Positions 1 to 13,194 of a stretch of DNA of 64,000 nucleotides are shown one piece after another (position 1 is the first letter of the stretch; every line of letters starts with the position of its first letter). Origin of the DNA: Gymnorhina tibicen (Eukaryota; Chordata; Aves; Passeriformes; Artamidae); assembly GCA_013399875.1 (NCBI GenBank), contig VXAZ01003903.1, positions 1 through 64,000 of the forward strand, written 5' to 3'. The notes under the pieces were generated by a model. The model did not search any database. It was not told where the DNA came from and was given only the letters and a program-made list of their open reading frames with translations. A program made the position numbers and the translations under genes.

Positions 1-608
1 TCTTTTCCCATCAGTAAGGAAATTCCTGTGAAAAGTTAGAGGTAGCTGGAAAATATACTCATTTATGGACCAAACTGTAGCTGTCTCGTAGCTACCATTG
101 CTGCTGTGTTAGCAGACAAAATGATTCTTAGAACAGAAATGAAACTACTGTGCCCATTAGGGCTTACAGAGCTTTTAAAGAAAACTGAGGAGACTTAAGT
201 ATTTTTATGCTTTCACATCAGAGCAAAGACCAAGAATTTTGCATTGATTCTGTGGACAACAGAAAAAAAATCTCCATTGACTGTAATTATTATCAAGAAG
301 CTATGGTATTCATGTGGAACATAGCAGACCTCAAATGAGTTTTTTCCTCTATCTAGTTTAGACAAGAGTCTGTAATTTATGTCTCCATTTCCCAACTGAG
401 GATTTGCATTCCCAGGTTAGCAGCTGAAGGACTACAGATAATTCTTTTGAAGCTCAAACTTCAACTGTATTTAAATGACTCATCTTAGTCACACTACTGA
501 AAAGCAACTTTGTACCAACTAGAAATTCCCAGTCTGAAAAAAAGAATTTCATGGACATCAATGTGTAAAGCTTTGGTGCAAAGAAGTTTCTTGAAGAAGG
601 AGCACAGT
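1..608. other. AT-rich intergenic DNA, nothing recognised
   Basis: Only short open frames occur, none resembling a known protein. I see no repeat family, RNA gene or regulatory signature here. Confidence 0.6.
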
Positions 609-668
609 ATAAAAAAATATTGTAATAGACTCTAATGTAATAAAAAAATATTGTAATAGACTCTAATG
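609..668. repeat. Tandem duplication, 31-bp period, two copies
   Basis: A 29-base block beginning ATAAAAAAATATTG and ending CTCTAATG is present at 609-637 and again, identical, at 640-668, giving a period of 31. The two copies show no mismatch, so the duplication is either recent or a replication-slippage product that could be length-polymorphic. Confidence 0.9.
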
Positions 669-2561
669 CGTAACCCACACCCTAAAAGTAGAAAGTTGAG
701 GGAAAGCTTTCAAAGAAGCTACAAAAACTATGGAAGGAAAGAAGAGGATAGGAATGTTTTATTCGTGAAGGCTCTCAAAAGGCATTGCTAGAATGCCCTG
801 TCAACTAATGCTGAATTTCACCTAAGCTTTGGTCAGTTACTATCGGCTAAAAAAAACCCAACAAAACACAACATAAAAAAAGAGTTGGAAAAAACCCCAA
901 AACAACAACAAAAAATCCCTTTGCACTTAAAATTTAAATTTCCTAGGATCTCCAAAACTAGATGGAAAGTAGAATGCAATTTTTATTTTTAAAATATATA
1001 TATATACATACATCAAGCTAAATAGTGTGGTGTACGAACACATTGAGATGAGAAAGTAAAAATGAACCAACTTTAAACAAATAAATGAGGCTCCTTTCTA
1101 TCCCTTTTACCTTCTCTAATTATTAGCTCCTTACTTTCTCTGTATCTATGATAGACTTTTTTTATTCATACTGATTTTGTACTAACATGATTTATTACTG
1201 AAATTTTTATAGAATTAGTTTCCTTTGCTAGTAATATTGTATGTAGAGTAGGTGAAAGACTGAAAGTCTTAATTTTAAAAGCGTAAATTACTCTGTCTGG
1301 AATACACCCTTATTCTTGGGGCTGATTAGACATGTCACTCGAGTGTTTTGCCATTTTAAATCAAGCATCTTACATAGTAAAAAAATTTTTTGTGTAATAA
1401 TGTCAGTCTAAGAGAACTAAAACTTGTATATTAACATCAAAGGGAAGAAGGAAAATGTAACAGGAACTAGAACTGCTTAGGGATTAGCTACAGTCTCTGT
1501 CTATAGAACAGCTTGCACTTGTATTCTGGAGTTACAGAAGACAGAAGTTTTCCATTAGCTGTGGAAAAGTTTAGACGCAGCTTCTACAAAACTCATCTAT
1601 GTGTTTACATCTTTCCTTCCTTCTACTAGATGTACAAATGGCCCTAGAAAGTCCTATTCTTTCATATTATTGTCTTCTTGAATGCTGTTCTCTGTTGGAA
1701 AGAAGGTTATGTCTCTGCTGAAGGTAATTTCAAAAAACAAGCTTGACATGATGTAAACGTACCTTGTGATCCTATACTGAAGGTGGTTTTGTTCTAGTGC
1801 TCTAGTTCTCCGAGTGTAAACCATGTGTTCTACTGAGGAAAACAAAAACATACAATGTAGATTTGCTATCCCAAAGTGAAGCACAGCAGTTCATATCAAG
1901 AAGAGTTCAGACTTTGAATAAAAGCCTATGGAAGCACAGGCTTAATCATTTATAGTGAAATGTTTCCCTTTCTTACCCAAACAAATATATGACACGGTTT
2001 GCAATATTTTGTTCAATGTATTACCAAACAGTTCTTTCCCAAACTTCAGGTGTACACTTACTATAGAACATACACCAGAAAAGTAAATCTAACTACAGAC
2101 TAAATCCTTGTGATGGCTTCCATAGTGGTAATGAAGCAATTTGTACGACAGCTTGAGGCTGATGCTTAATAAACTACTTATTTCAGGCTATATAACTGTA
2201 GCTGGAGTTTACTGACACTGGGAAGAAAAATTGACTCTAGTGGTGTTTTATCCTTCTGCAAGAGGAAAATATATTCTAAACCTAGTAGCAACATAAGTCA
2301 GGCAGTATGCTTTGTTTAATGCAAGGATTTTACCCCACACTAATACAGTACTAGCACAATTAGAAATAATTGGCTATGAAGTTTTTGTGCTAATTGATAT
2401 CATGTTTTCCAAGTGCAGAAATCTGCTTTCAAGTCCAGGATAATATAAAACTTGGAATAGCAATAATAATGAAACGTAGGTAGCGCAGGTTAGGACTGCT
2501 GGCTGTGAGTGCAAGAATAGTGACATTTCATTGTGTATTACTTGTCTAAGGAAAGAAGTAT
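669..2561. other. AT-rich intergenic DNA with A-rich tracts
   Basis: This stretch holds A/C-rich low-complexity sequence around 848-920 and a short (AT)n run near 994-1005. A 12-base A/T palindrome of the form AAAAAATTTTTT lies near 1380-1394. No coding or known repeat similarity is seen. Confidence 0.55.
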
Positions 2562-2860
2562 TAATACGAATGGGATTATTCTTCCCCAGATGCAAGACCC
2601 TGCACTTGTCTTTGTTACATTTCAGACAGTTCTTCTCTGACCATCTCTCCAGCCTGTCGAGGTCCTTCTGAAGGGCTGCACAGCACTCTGGGGTAGTGGC
2701 TACTCCTCCCAGCTTTGTGTCATCAGTGATCTTGCTGAGGAGGCATCTGCCCCTTCATCCAAGTCATTGAGGAATAAGTTAAACAATTCTGGGCTCAGTA
2801 TTGAACTTTAGGGGATGCCACTAGTGACAGGCCTCCAACAAGACACTGGTATAGACCCTG
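2562..2860 (-). mobile_element. CR1 LINE fragment, ORF2 reverse-transcriptase part
   Basis: Read on the minus strand this matches the part of CR1 ORF2 just after the palm of the reverse transcriptase. Diagnostic plus-strand stretches are TGCAAGACCCTGCACTTGTC (about 2591-2610), CTCTCCAGCCTGTCGAGGTC (about 2645-2664) and the CCACTAGTGACAGGCCTCCAA block near 2818-2839. The motif C equivalent lies near 2720-2740, where the FADDTKLGG-coding stretch has lost bases. Both ends are truncated and several indels break the frame. Strand is deduced from the known orientation of CR1, whose sense strand ends in the TCTATGAT tail. It is a moderately old, dead copy; the sub-family is close to those encoding a FINDLDE-type segment but I cannot name it. 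Confidence 0.9.
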
Positions 2861-5800
2861 CCTGTATTTCATTTCCAACATTGTATAACTAATCTTTCTT
2901 CATGTAGCTCTAGTGTGAAATCATGTTTCCTGCAGATGGCTGTCAGGTATTACACGATTATACATATACATGCTTTTTTTCACCATGTCTTAACATGGTT
3001 ATGCACTAGTAGTCCCTGCTGACCTACACTTCATGTATCAATTGCTGCAAGAGCATTCAGACATTCATAGTTGAATCAGCTGTAGGTTTTGGAGTATTTC
3101 TTAAGGAAAACAAAGTCCAAAGCTCTCAAGCTTTTGTTAATAAAGAGTTGTGTTATTGTAGCAATAGTAATATTTTGTCCCTTACCTTCAAACACTGAGT
3201 TCTACTAAAGATGACACCATGGTGTATGAAACACCAAGGAAAAAGATTCTAAAATGTAGCACTTATTCTGTCTGGAAATAATAGAATGTGGTGATGGCCA
3301 TTACTCTTCTTTTAGCAGGAATTGCAGAGCGTTGTTCTGTGTTATTCTTTCAACAGTGAGAGCGCCAATTTATTTTGTTACTTATAGCACAATAACTGCA
3401 TGTCATGAATATAATGCTTCACATGTAGATGACCTTGAGATTTGAATGGTAATAACATGAAACAATACCAAACATCAGGATAGTGAAAATAAAGCTGAGT
3501 TTTCATTTTCAAAGTAGGTAATGTTGAATTAAACTCTTGCATACAGTACTTAATGCAACAATAAGTGCCATATATGAGAATTTTCTACTCCTGAGCTTTG
3601 TACCTGTTGCTTCATCAGTTATGTACTGGATAACCTGTCAGAATTCTTTGCAGTGAAGTAGATAAGTAATGTTTATTTTTGAGATTACTGAAGCATTTTG
3701 GTATCTACAAGGGCATACAGAAACAGAAAACAGCTTGATTACAGTAATTTACAGTAATTGCATTGTTTTTCTTGCCTCAAAAAACAACTGTACATTTTCT
3801 ATGTTTCAAATATGTACAATGTCTGAAAATGTTATATACTAATACTGAATATAAAGCACCCATGTGCCTTTCAGAAAACCACTGTAAATCCCACAAATAA
3901 CTAAACCACTCTTACTTACTGATTGATACATGGCTGGTGTTGACAGTTGCCCAGCAGATGTATCAACAACATGCTTTTGCTGCTACTTCCTAGCCTGGGG
4001 TATGAGCAATAGGTTCTGTATTCAGGGTGGGAAAAGCCTCCATGCCACCCAATCCAGATGCTCTCTTGGAAAGAATTAGAATTCCTGGACCTGGTAGGTT
4101 CAGTGTTTCCTCAATGAATAAGTTGCCATTTCACTTGTTCACTTCTGCCCCAGGCTGACATTCTGGCCGACATCCCTTTATGCCATGTGGAGAGACTGCT
4201 CACCTAAGAGACCTCTTTTCCAGAGGGCAGATGCCCAAGTCTCTCTACCTTATATCTCATTTTCTAAGAATTCTTCCTCCTGCTTTTTCTGTCTTTTTCT
4301 TGACTTCTTTACCCAGCATGGTGTTGCAGCTGTCTCAGAAATAAGCTTAATTACCTTTTTATGCCACAAAAAATAACATGCAATGTGCAAAGTCAACGTA
4401 CCTATCATTAAGTTGAATGTTCCACTTTTCCTTTTGTTTCCAACCTTCTAAAGTGATGCTTTCTTCAATAAAACAAGGACGAGCTTAAAGAAAAAAAAAA
4501 AACAGCCATAATTTGTTTTTCCTGCATGCAACATAGAATTTCTTTTTAAGGGACAAATAAACATTTGATGTCTAACAGCCTTAGATTGTTTTGCTACATG
4601 TTTAAACTCTCCTTGGTTATAGATTATTTAAATGATCAGTGCTGAGGTGTAAATAATTATGGAATGATCATTCATGAGTGCAGTAAATTATAGGGAACCA
4701 TTCTTTTTAAAGGAAGTGGGGAGAAAAGAATTTGGCTTATTTATTTTCTTCCTTTTCCCCTTGCTTCCACTAGCTTTTTCACTCTATTTCTTTTTGCCAC
4801 TTGACTGCATCCAAGGTCAGACTGAATGAGAGACAGATAAGAGATGACAGAGAATGCATTCAAAACCAAATAATGCAATAATCTGATAGTGGCAGTAAAG
4901 GAGATGTTACCAAAGCAGAAAATATGCTGTAAGTAATCATTTTTCCTTTGTAATTTCAGCCTCTACTAAATAACTAATAAATATTAAAAGGATATGAAGT
5001 GAGAGAAAATATGAGAAAATAAGAATAGTTCTATGGTTAGACAAATTGTTTAAATTGAAGTGATGTGCCATTCAATCAGTTAGGTCCATGATTTAATTCA
5101 CTGACTAAAATGTTCCATTATAAGATATATCACTACATTGACTATTACTGTCATGGGCATATGTGCTTATTTTTAATGAAATTGCTGCAAAAACTGGTAT
5201 GTGAACCTAAGTAAAATAATAATTATATTTTCTGAAATTTTGATTGGAAAAATACTCAGCTTTCTTAATACAACTCACTTTTCCCTATCCAATAAAACCT
5301 TAAAAAATTATTTTTAAAAATACAAACAAAAACCCCGAAACAAACAAAAAAAATCCCACCAAAACCAAAAACCTGTAATGTAGTTGCATAAGAATTTGAT
5401 AGACTGTGATTGTTGCTAAAAAATTTTTTGTGAGTTAGTATTATTTCAACATAGTTTCACTTACATGATCATTCTATTCCAAGGCAAGAAGGCAGAACTG
5501 CAGTGGATATGGGTACAATAATACTGATGTTTCCTAATTTAGAAATGTTTGCCTTCACTGCCTTATGTTGCTCTTTATTTTGTCTAATTAGCTAATACTT
5601 TAGAGTGAGCAAGGCATAAATACAGACTAAGCATAAAATCTCTCTGATGGTGTAAACCCTCGTTAAAACTGCAGATAGGTGGGACAAGGTCACCCACCAG
5701 ATACTCCCTCCCCGGAGGTCCACACTACTATGGCCTCAGAGAGAACCACGTCTATTTTGGAGTAGGATCTAATTAGCCCTACTGGAATAAATTTGGAAAT

Positions 5801-7540
5801 CAGAGCTAGGTGAAACATGGAGCTAATACTTCTACATTGCTTCAAGTTTTGCAGGCTACCTGCATACCTAGCTTGGCACTAGTGGACTGTACTGTGCAAT
5901 CATTATGCTAAACAGCTGTGATAGTAGGATCTGTGGAGCCATTTATTATTTCATTAACAATTCTCAGTTATAAATGTCACACAATACACTCAGCTATTCA
6001 TAGTCCCAGAGGCCCTGACTTTACCATCAGTAATACCCAAGTTATTTTTTACAGGCAGAGGTTTAACTTAATGATCTTCAAATTAACAAAGGGAAGGACA
6101 GAACAAAGATGCCCTATAGTTTGTTTTGTTTTTTTTTTTTTAAATCAGAGTTAGATTGGCTTTTTCAATGTTGCAGATGCTTATAATTAATAAATATATG
6201 ATTGGTTTCCCCTTCAGGCACAAGCACGTGTAAGAATAACACAACTATCTGTATTTGAAAGTGAAGGAGTGAGCAAACCATTTTAACAAATAATCATTAC
6301 ATACACTCAGCTTTTGTATTCTAGCAAATGTGCTGCACTGCAAAGTGCATTTTCTAGCATTCTGGCAAGGAAATGTAATGTATTCGCATTTTTTTTAGTT
6401 ATTCAGTAGTAACTGAAAACAGAATATGCCAGTCAATGTCTTGAGTGAAGGTTAAGGTCTCTTCTGTGTGAGTACTGTGAGCTAGGTTTCACTTCTGTCT
6501 TTCTTGATTTAATAGTTATAACAATTGAAAATAAAAGCAGCGGGGTTGCATGGGCATGATAAAAGTATAAGATAGCAAAAAATAGTCTTGTAAGCATTAG
6601 ATATTCCCAGAAAGCTTTTTAACAGATGTCCTAGTGCTGCTTTTAAAAACGTTCTTGATGAAATCTACTAAACACCATTATTTATAACATTTAAGTACAG
6701 TTGGATAGTTCCCTCAGGGATGCATTTTGACTACTGAAGTGCAACAATATAGGTTGCAGCAGGTACTTCTAAACATCAGGCCTGACAACTTGACAATAAA
6801 ACAAGCACAATATTTAAGTGTTTCATATTCCAGAGGGACAAGATGAGCTGCTTTCAAAACTCAATGTTCATGTTCCATTGCAAAATTTGTACATGCATCC
6901 ATGCATAAGGAAATGCAGACAGTAAGTACTCAGTCTCAAGTGAGCGCTGTTGTCCTCAGAATTTTACTCTTTCAAATTTCTCTTTCTCTTCCAGACTGAG
7001 TAAAGCCCTTTGCAGAGGCTTCGATCTCCTTGCAGCTTGCATTGTATCTGCATGGTCTTTGAAGACTGACCCGCACTTTGTGCTTGGACTTTACAGTAAG
7101 TAGCTGAATGTCAGCTCTGATTTGAGGGCATTCTGCCCCAGCTAAGTACCATAATCTCTGCTGGGATCACTGCAGGTATGGTTTGGAGCTGGTGGGCACC
7201 TTGCCAGAAGGAAGGAAGGATGGAGCAAGGGCAGGTCTGTCTGCCAGATACAGTGATGGAAAACCTGTGGGCTAAAAATCAGTTGGTGCAGATTGATACC
7301 TCGAAATTTAAAAATGTCTGGGTGTATTCAGACCCCAAAATTAGAACTGTGGCCCCCATTCAAGCAATATTTATGTGCAAGTTTTTGATCTGCCACGAGC
7401 CAGGAGCACATAAATTTTAGACTGATTTTAGGCAAGAAGGGTAAGGGAAGATTACATTTTCAAATCTAAGTTGTTATGATTTTTTTACATATATCCAAGA
7501 AGAGAAAACAGCTTTACTATGGCTTTTCTATAGTGCAGAT
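2861..7540. other. AT-rich intergenic DNA
   Basis: No gene is recognised in these 4.7 kb. Minor content: an AATAAA followed 18 bases later by twelve A residues (4467-4502, see findings), and an A/C-rich low-complexity tract at about 5303-5373. The open frames here (60-80 codons) have no recognisable domain and no supporting codon bias or splice context. Confidence 0.5.
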
Positions 7541-7891
7541 TCATAGAATAGTAGAATGGTTTGGGTGGAAATGGACTTGAAAGATCTTCTCATTCCAACC
7601 TCCTTGCTACTGGCAGGGATGCCACCCACTAGATCAGGTTTCCCAGGGCCACATCCAACCTCGTCTTGAACACTTCCTCATCACCCTCACAGGGAAGAAT
7701 TTCTTCTCAATATCTAATCCTAATCTACCTAATCTAATTCTAATCTATGTTTAAAACCATTCCCTCTTGTCCTATCACTACATGTCCTTGTAAAATGTCC
7801 CTCTTTGGCTTTCTTGTCTTCTCCTTTTATGTATTGAAAGGTGCTCTAAAGGCTCTCTGGAGCCTTTTTTTCTCAGGTTGAACAACCCCAA
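7541..7891 (-). mobile_element. CR1 LINE 3' end (3'UTR and ORF2 C-terminus)
   Basis: The plus strand opens with TCATAGAATAGTAGAATGGT, the reverse complement of the CR1 3' terminal repeats, followed by the well-known TTTGGGTGGAAATGGACTTGAAAGATC-like stretch. It continues through the block for the ORF2 C-terminal region (AAGAATTTCTTCTCAATATC, AACCATTCCCTCTTGTCCTA, CTCAGGTTGAACAACCCCAA). An internal segment of roughly 50 bases expected between the CTTGAACACTTCC part (about 7667) and the TCACCCTCACAGGGAAGAAT part is missing. The copy is 5'-truncated, as most CR1 insertions are, and no target-site duplication is visible. Confidence 0.95.
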
Positions 7892-10800
7892 TGTAACTAA
7901 TTAGTTGTGATGTGTACTGGTGTAATTCTGCAGTGGAAAGAAATATTCCATAGAAGTGAATAACGTGCACCCAATGCAAAAAAGTATATACAGAAGAAAT
8001 GAAAACCATAGTAAAATTTGCTACATAAGAGGTTAAAATGATTTTTAAAAACTCAGAATGTCATTGCAATAAGCTTTTAAAGAACTTGGGACAGGGGTAA
8101 ATGCTGAGCTTAGAAAAAACATCTTGAAGTATGCTGAAGTTTTTCAAGTTTGGGTGCATCTTTAATGTGTCTGTTGCCAAGATCTTGCCTTTAAGGGGAA
8201 ATGGATAATTGAAAAAAGAAATATGACATCAAAAATTCAAATGAGGAAGGAAAAACTGGTTTCTTACAATCAAAAATAGATCAAGAATCAAGAACAGATT
8301 TTTAATGGAGGTCATCTTACCTTTTAGTATTCAGACTATGGCATAAAATATGATATTAAGTTATGGCAGTATAATGTCAGTGGTATATCTCATGATACAT
8401 TTAAATGACATACTACTCTAAGGCTTTAGAGCATGAATTTGAGCCATTTGAATAAAAATCAGAAAAACACCTTAAAGTTCCCATAATTTCAGTTACAGAA
8501 TACCAAACTAAACAGTGTAGTCTATACAAAAAGGACTTCCTGATTTTTTTTCTCATTTTACATATATATAAAATGAAAACTTTAGATATTTTTCCTGCTT
8601 TGTTCTAAAAGGAGATACAGAGCTGAAAGCAACATTCTGATTTCCATTTTATAGGAGTAATTATATCAAGAAATAAGCTTCAAATAAGGAGGTGTGAACT
8701 TGTGATAGCACATAAAAGGTGATCTGAGAAGAAAGCACTCAGGGGTAAGTTCTTGAGGGAGAAAGGTCCTTTTCTGAGATGTTCCACACAGATATGGCAC
8801 ACAATTTTGGACTTGCCACCTTAAAAATGCTGATGTGTATTTGAAACAGAAGTTCACTCAGGGATAAAATAGAAGTTCTATCAAGAAAAATCTGCAGATC
8901 TGAATATTCCCTAGTCATATGAGCCACTTTTACCACTTCTGTGAGTATTGTACTTACAGTGCTGGAGTCCCAAAGGAAATGTAACAGCAATTTAGCAGCA
9001 GATATGACAAGTTGAGACTGCAAGAAAGAATACACACAGTGATTTAAAATTATATTGCACAATGGTGGTATCTACTTATTTAAAGGCAAGAAAATGCTGC
9101 ATGATTCTGAGATTTTGGAAATTACAAGTTCAGTCTTCTGAAGAGATGAGAAGTCATTGCTTCACACTGTCTGCACATGGAGGCTCTTGTTAGTCAGTCC
9201 AAAATTGAAACATATATCCTGAAATTTTATGAAAATTAAATCAATTAAAATTAAAATTTGATTCATATAATGTTAAATCAAACCTTAAAATAAAACTGAG
9301 AGGCCTCTTATATCTGTAAAGACTAATAAGAGGGAATGAGAGAAAGCATTGATCATCTGTCTTTTTGAAGAACAAGACAGAAAGATGGAGTCATGACTCA
9401 AACTTTCAGTTGGTGTTATCAGAGAACCTAGTATCACAACTTAGAAAAGTGGACTCAGGATGCAGTATTTCTCTTTTTGCTTCAAATGCTCCAAGAATGA
9501 GAGGGTCTTACCCTAGTTTCTATTGGAGAACTTAATTATATTTTGCAGAATACAGGTAGGTTAATTCACCTTTCACATTCTGCTGTGAACGGAGTAGCTC
9601 CTGAGAGTTACTTTTTTGCTAACAGGCAAATTTAAGTTCACATTTTATTATGTAAAGTAGTAGTAGTGCTGAATCCCCCATAATTCCTAGGTGACTTAAA
9701 CTTCTTCTTCCTACTGCAACCACGTGTATCTGCGTGGTTGAAGTTTTCACATATTCTGTGTCAAATGTCAAAAAAACTCTGTGCCAAAAGAGGTTTAATC
9801 CCACACAGAGGACAAGAAGGAACAAAAAGGAGAGAGAAAATTATCTTCTGGGATGGACAGGAAAGAAGCTTGTTTTATCTCATTTGACTTGTCAATCAGA
9901 GCTGACTTGGCAAATGGAGGACAAAGCAGTACAAGGTCCTCAGACAAGAAAACCTTGGTTGGAGTGTAAGCAGTTCTAAAATTCATCAGGAAAATAAAGC
10001 AGTTATACTAGAAAGCTGAATGTCAGTGCCCAAGCTGGGAATCCAATGCCAGGAGGTGGGAAGGAAAGATGCCAACAGCTGTCATTGTTAAAAGGCAGGA
10101 GAGGGCTGTGAGCATAGGTCCAGCAGAAAATGGGAGATTTTCCTAAACAGAAACCTTTAGGCTCAAGGATTTCAAGACACACAAATCATGAAGAAAGGGA
10201 TGACCATATCCTGACCTCATCAAAGAGAGCACTATTGTCTTTCCAACTGAAAAAGTGGGAAGGGAAGAATTAGACACTAAATCAAAAAGAAGACAGCATG
10301 GATGGAGCAGAGCTACAAGATCCTCTGTATGACTTTGAAAGAAATGACATGTCCTAAGAAACCTGCTAGGTTTTGTTCTTTAAAAGAATTGAAAATAAAG
10401 CTGAAGAGAGGAAATTTATAATACCTATGTTCTGAGATTTTTTGAAGTATATCAGCATCAAAGATGAATCCACGGGGTCAGCAGTAAGGTGCAATCCAAG
10501 GGATTTCAACCAAAGACAAATGGCACTTTTGGAAATGATTTTGAGATGGAGAGAGAGGACAACCAGAATGCAACAAGCCTCAGTATTATGATCAGTTTGT
10601 TCACTGAAGTAGAGCCATCGAGTAAGATAAAGACAACCGCATGTTGTTGTAAAACACACATATAAAGTTGAAATAAGATGGAAAAGGAAGTAGAAAATAA
10701 ATTATTATAGTAGAATATCTGGCTAAAAAGCTGAAATTTACTTCCTGATTGAAAGTCTCAAAAAATACTCTTTAATTCCAGAATAAAAAGAGTACATTCT

Positions 10801-13116
10801 TGGAAGTGTTTCAATTACATTGCACTCAGGGGCCAGGCACCACTGAACCTTGGCTTATGCTGAGGAATTTTACTTTACGTTGAGATGAGCATGGCTTCAT
10901 TTGATTTGCATTTACATGTGATAACTATGTAGTGACCTTCTCAAATGGAACTAAATTATCTTATAACATCCCATGTGACTGAGTTTCTCTTACCCTCTAA
11001 AATTGCAACTTGCTCATAGTAACAAAAGCTAGGAAAATTCCAATGCTAAAACCTGGGGGTTTTTTTATGAGGGAGTTGTTGAAAGATTTATTGGAAATCG
11101 AAGTGACTGTAGAACTTATGGAACCTATTGACACAATAAACAATTAGAAATCACCAGGAATATAAGGAATCCATACAGTAAAAGAACTGAGGGATGAAAT
11201 AGCAAAATTACCATAAGGGGCTTGCAATATTTCATTTCAAAGACTTTTTTGTAACTTAAAACTGAAAGATAGTATGAAAGACACAAATACAGGAGTTTTA
11301 GGGGATACCTGGAGACCTACAAAATTTAAGGCGTTACTAACCATGCCAGGCTAAAAAGTAAAAATTATCTTTAAAAGATAGGCTTTTGAGATGTTCTCTT
11401 CCCTGATGACTTGTAAGAAATTAAGCAGCTATAGCATAAAAGAGAAGGATGCCATTTTTATTCTAGCTCTATTTTTATTCATTTTTGTCTATTTACAACT
11501 AGCTACTGCTGGTGACATGATTTTGAGCTACATGTAGAAATGGCTGTGCCCTTGTTTACATCTGTTTTTCTGCCATTATTTGTTTTGTTAACTTCATCAT
11601 GTCTCTTAACTTCCCTGTGCCTGCCCTGCTAAGTTGCACAACACGTGTAAATGAGTTACTGTTTCTATTGATTTGAAAGCAACAGCAAGTATTTAAGTGA
11701 GGTGAACATCTCAGCCATATTAAGATTTCCTCCCACACTATCCAAACCTAAATTTACAAATCTGAAAATGGATGCCTGAAGACTAATACTTGCAAAGCCT
11801 TTTTTCTGTTTCAGAAATCCAAATAACTTCTCAATGAAACTGGAGATGTTACAGGGGGGCTTCAAAAAGTTGAACTATTCGCAGGGAAGTTCTTTTGAAA
11901 AGTTGTGCAATTATGTGAATTTCAAGGTAGAGGCAAACTTCTAAATTATCTTTATGACTTGTAGATGAGACAGGTTCAGCAAAGGTGAGGTTTGCCCTCC
12001 AGTCACTCATTCATATTCATTCAATGTGCATAATACTGAATGAGCTCTTGAAGGCTAAGAAAAAAAAATCTCAGTTTCACATGCTAATTGAGAATCAGTT
12101 TTTGGTTTAGTATGTGTAAATTAAATTGCATAGGAATTGTAACTGTTGTAGGCACTTTTATACACATTAATGAATGTGCTTTTCCTGTTTACCATAGCTC
12201 CTACACCTGAGTGTTGTGTCTTCTAGTAGATTTTCCTATCCATATCAGATCTCTTAAGAGTTATCTCTTCTCTATCATATGCCTTTTTACCTCCTTTTAA
12301 TTCCTCTATTTCCCATCCCTTCAGTCTTCCAGATGGACCCTAGTTCAGCTGCACTTTCACTGAAGTCTCTGCGTCAGAAGAGCAAGCACAGGGTTCCAGG
12401 AAAGTTCAGGGATCTTGATCCCAGCTTGAGGACATCAAACCCATTTAAAGGAGTAACTATTGGCTGTTTGGGTGTTCCTTCACCATCATCCCACAAATTC
12501 AAGTGTTTCAGCATTTCAGTACATGCAGAAGAACAAATGACAAAGTATCTTTCTCCCCTCAACTCCAGACAAAATTTTCTGTTTCCAGCTGGTTGTTGTA
12601 ATGAATAAAACTGCTGTTGCAGCATCTGGAGGCATCTATGGTTACTACTCTTGACTGGGAAAGAAAACCTAAGAGCCTTGGCGCTCTGGTGTGTGTGAAG
12701 AATGTGGATTCTCTATGAATGATGTTATGAACATGAAAACTTCTCACAGACAGTAATAGCCATCTGGGTGCACACTGCCAGGTTTCTGTAGGTAAACAGT
12801 TAAAAGGTGTTAAATTGCTCTACAGACAGGAAAATTTTCATCGTCTTTAAATTAATAATTTATCACCGATAGTAGATGTACTGTAAACATTATAGAAATA
12901 TAAATTGGAATAAGATTTTAATGTCCCTAAGGTTCATTTTTCAGAAAATGCAAAAGATTTGTGGAAACAGCTGTTAAAACTAGAGTAAATCCTAATTCAC
13001 CATACATATTTGTTTATATATTTATTATTTGTATATATTTATACTTAATAATATATGTATTCTAGGAAAATTTATATTTGCACAGTAGAATATATTTTTA
13101 TTAGAAATTTTTATAT
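7892..13116. other. AT-rich intergenic DNA
   Basis: No repeat family is recognised over 5.2 kb. A/T-rich patches occur at 9230-9300 and 12990-13080. Open frames at 8739-9062, 9734-9979 and 10366-10659 carry no recognisable domain. The segment 12279-12625 is open on both strands and slightly richer in GC (see findings), but I recognise no protein in it. Confidence 0.5.
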
Positions 13117-13194
13117 ATTGATTATATAAAGTAAGAAATATACTTTAATATTTAAATTGATTATATAAAGTAAGAAATATACTTTAATATTTAA
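13117..13194. repeat. Perfect 39-bp tandem duplication
   Basis: Two adjacent copies of a 39-base unit starting ATTGATTATATAAAGTAAG lie at 13117-13155 and 13156-13194. I compared them base by base and found no mismatch. The unit is AT-rich and sits in an A/T-rich tract. Identity suggests a recent duplication and a possible length polymorphism. Confidence 0.95.

Noticed and set aside
4177..4366. 9-base direct repeat TTTATGCCA (4177-4185 and 4358-4366) as a target-site duplication
   Set aside because: The enclosed 172 bases have no transposon termini, and a 9-base match at this distance is expected somewhere in 64 kb by chance.
8739..9062. 107-codon minus frame
   Set aside because: Hydrophobic but with no domain, no conserved motif and no neighbouring exon-like sequence.
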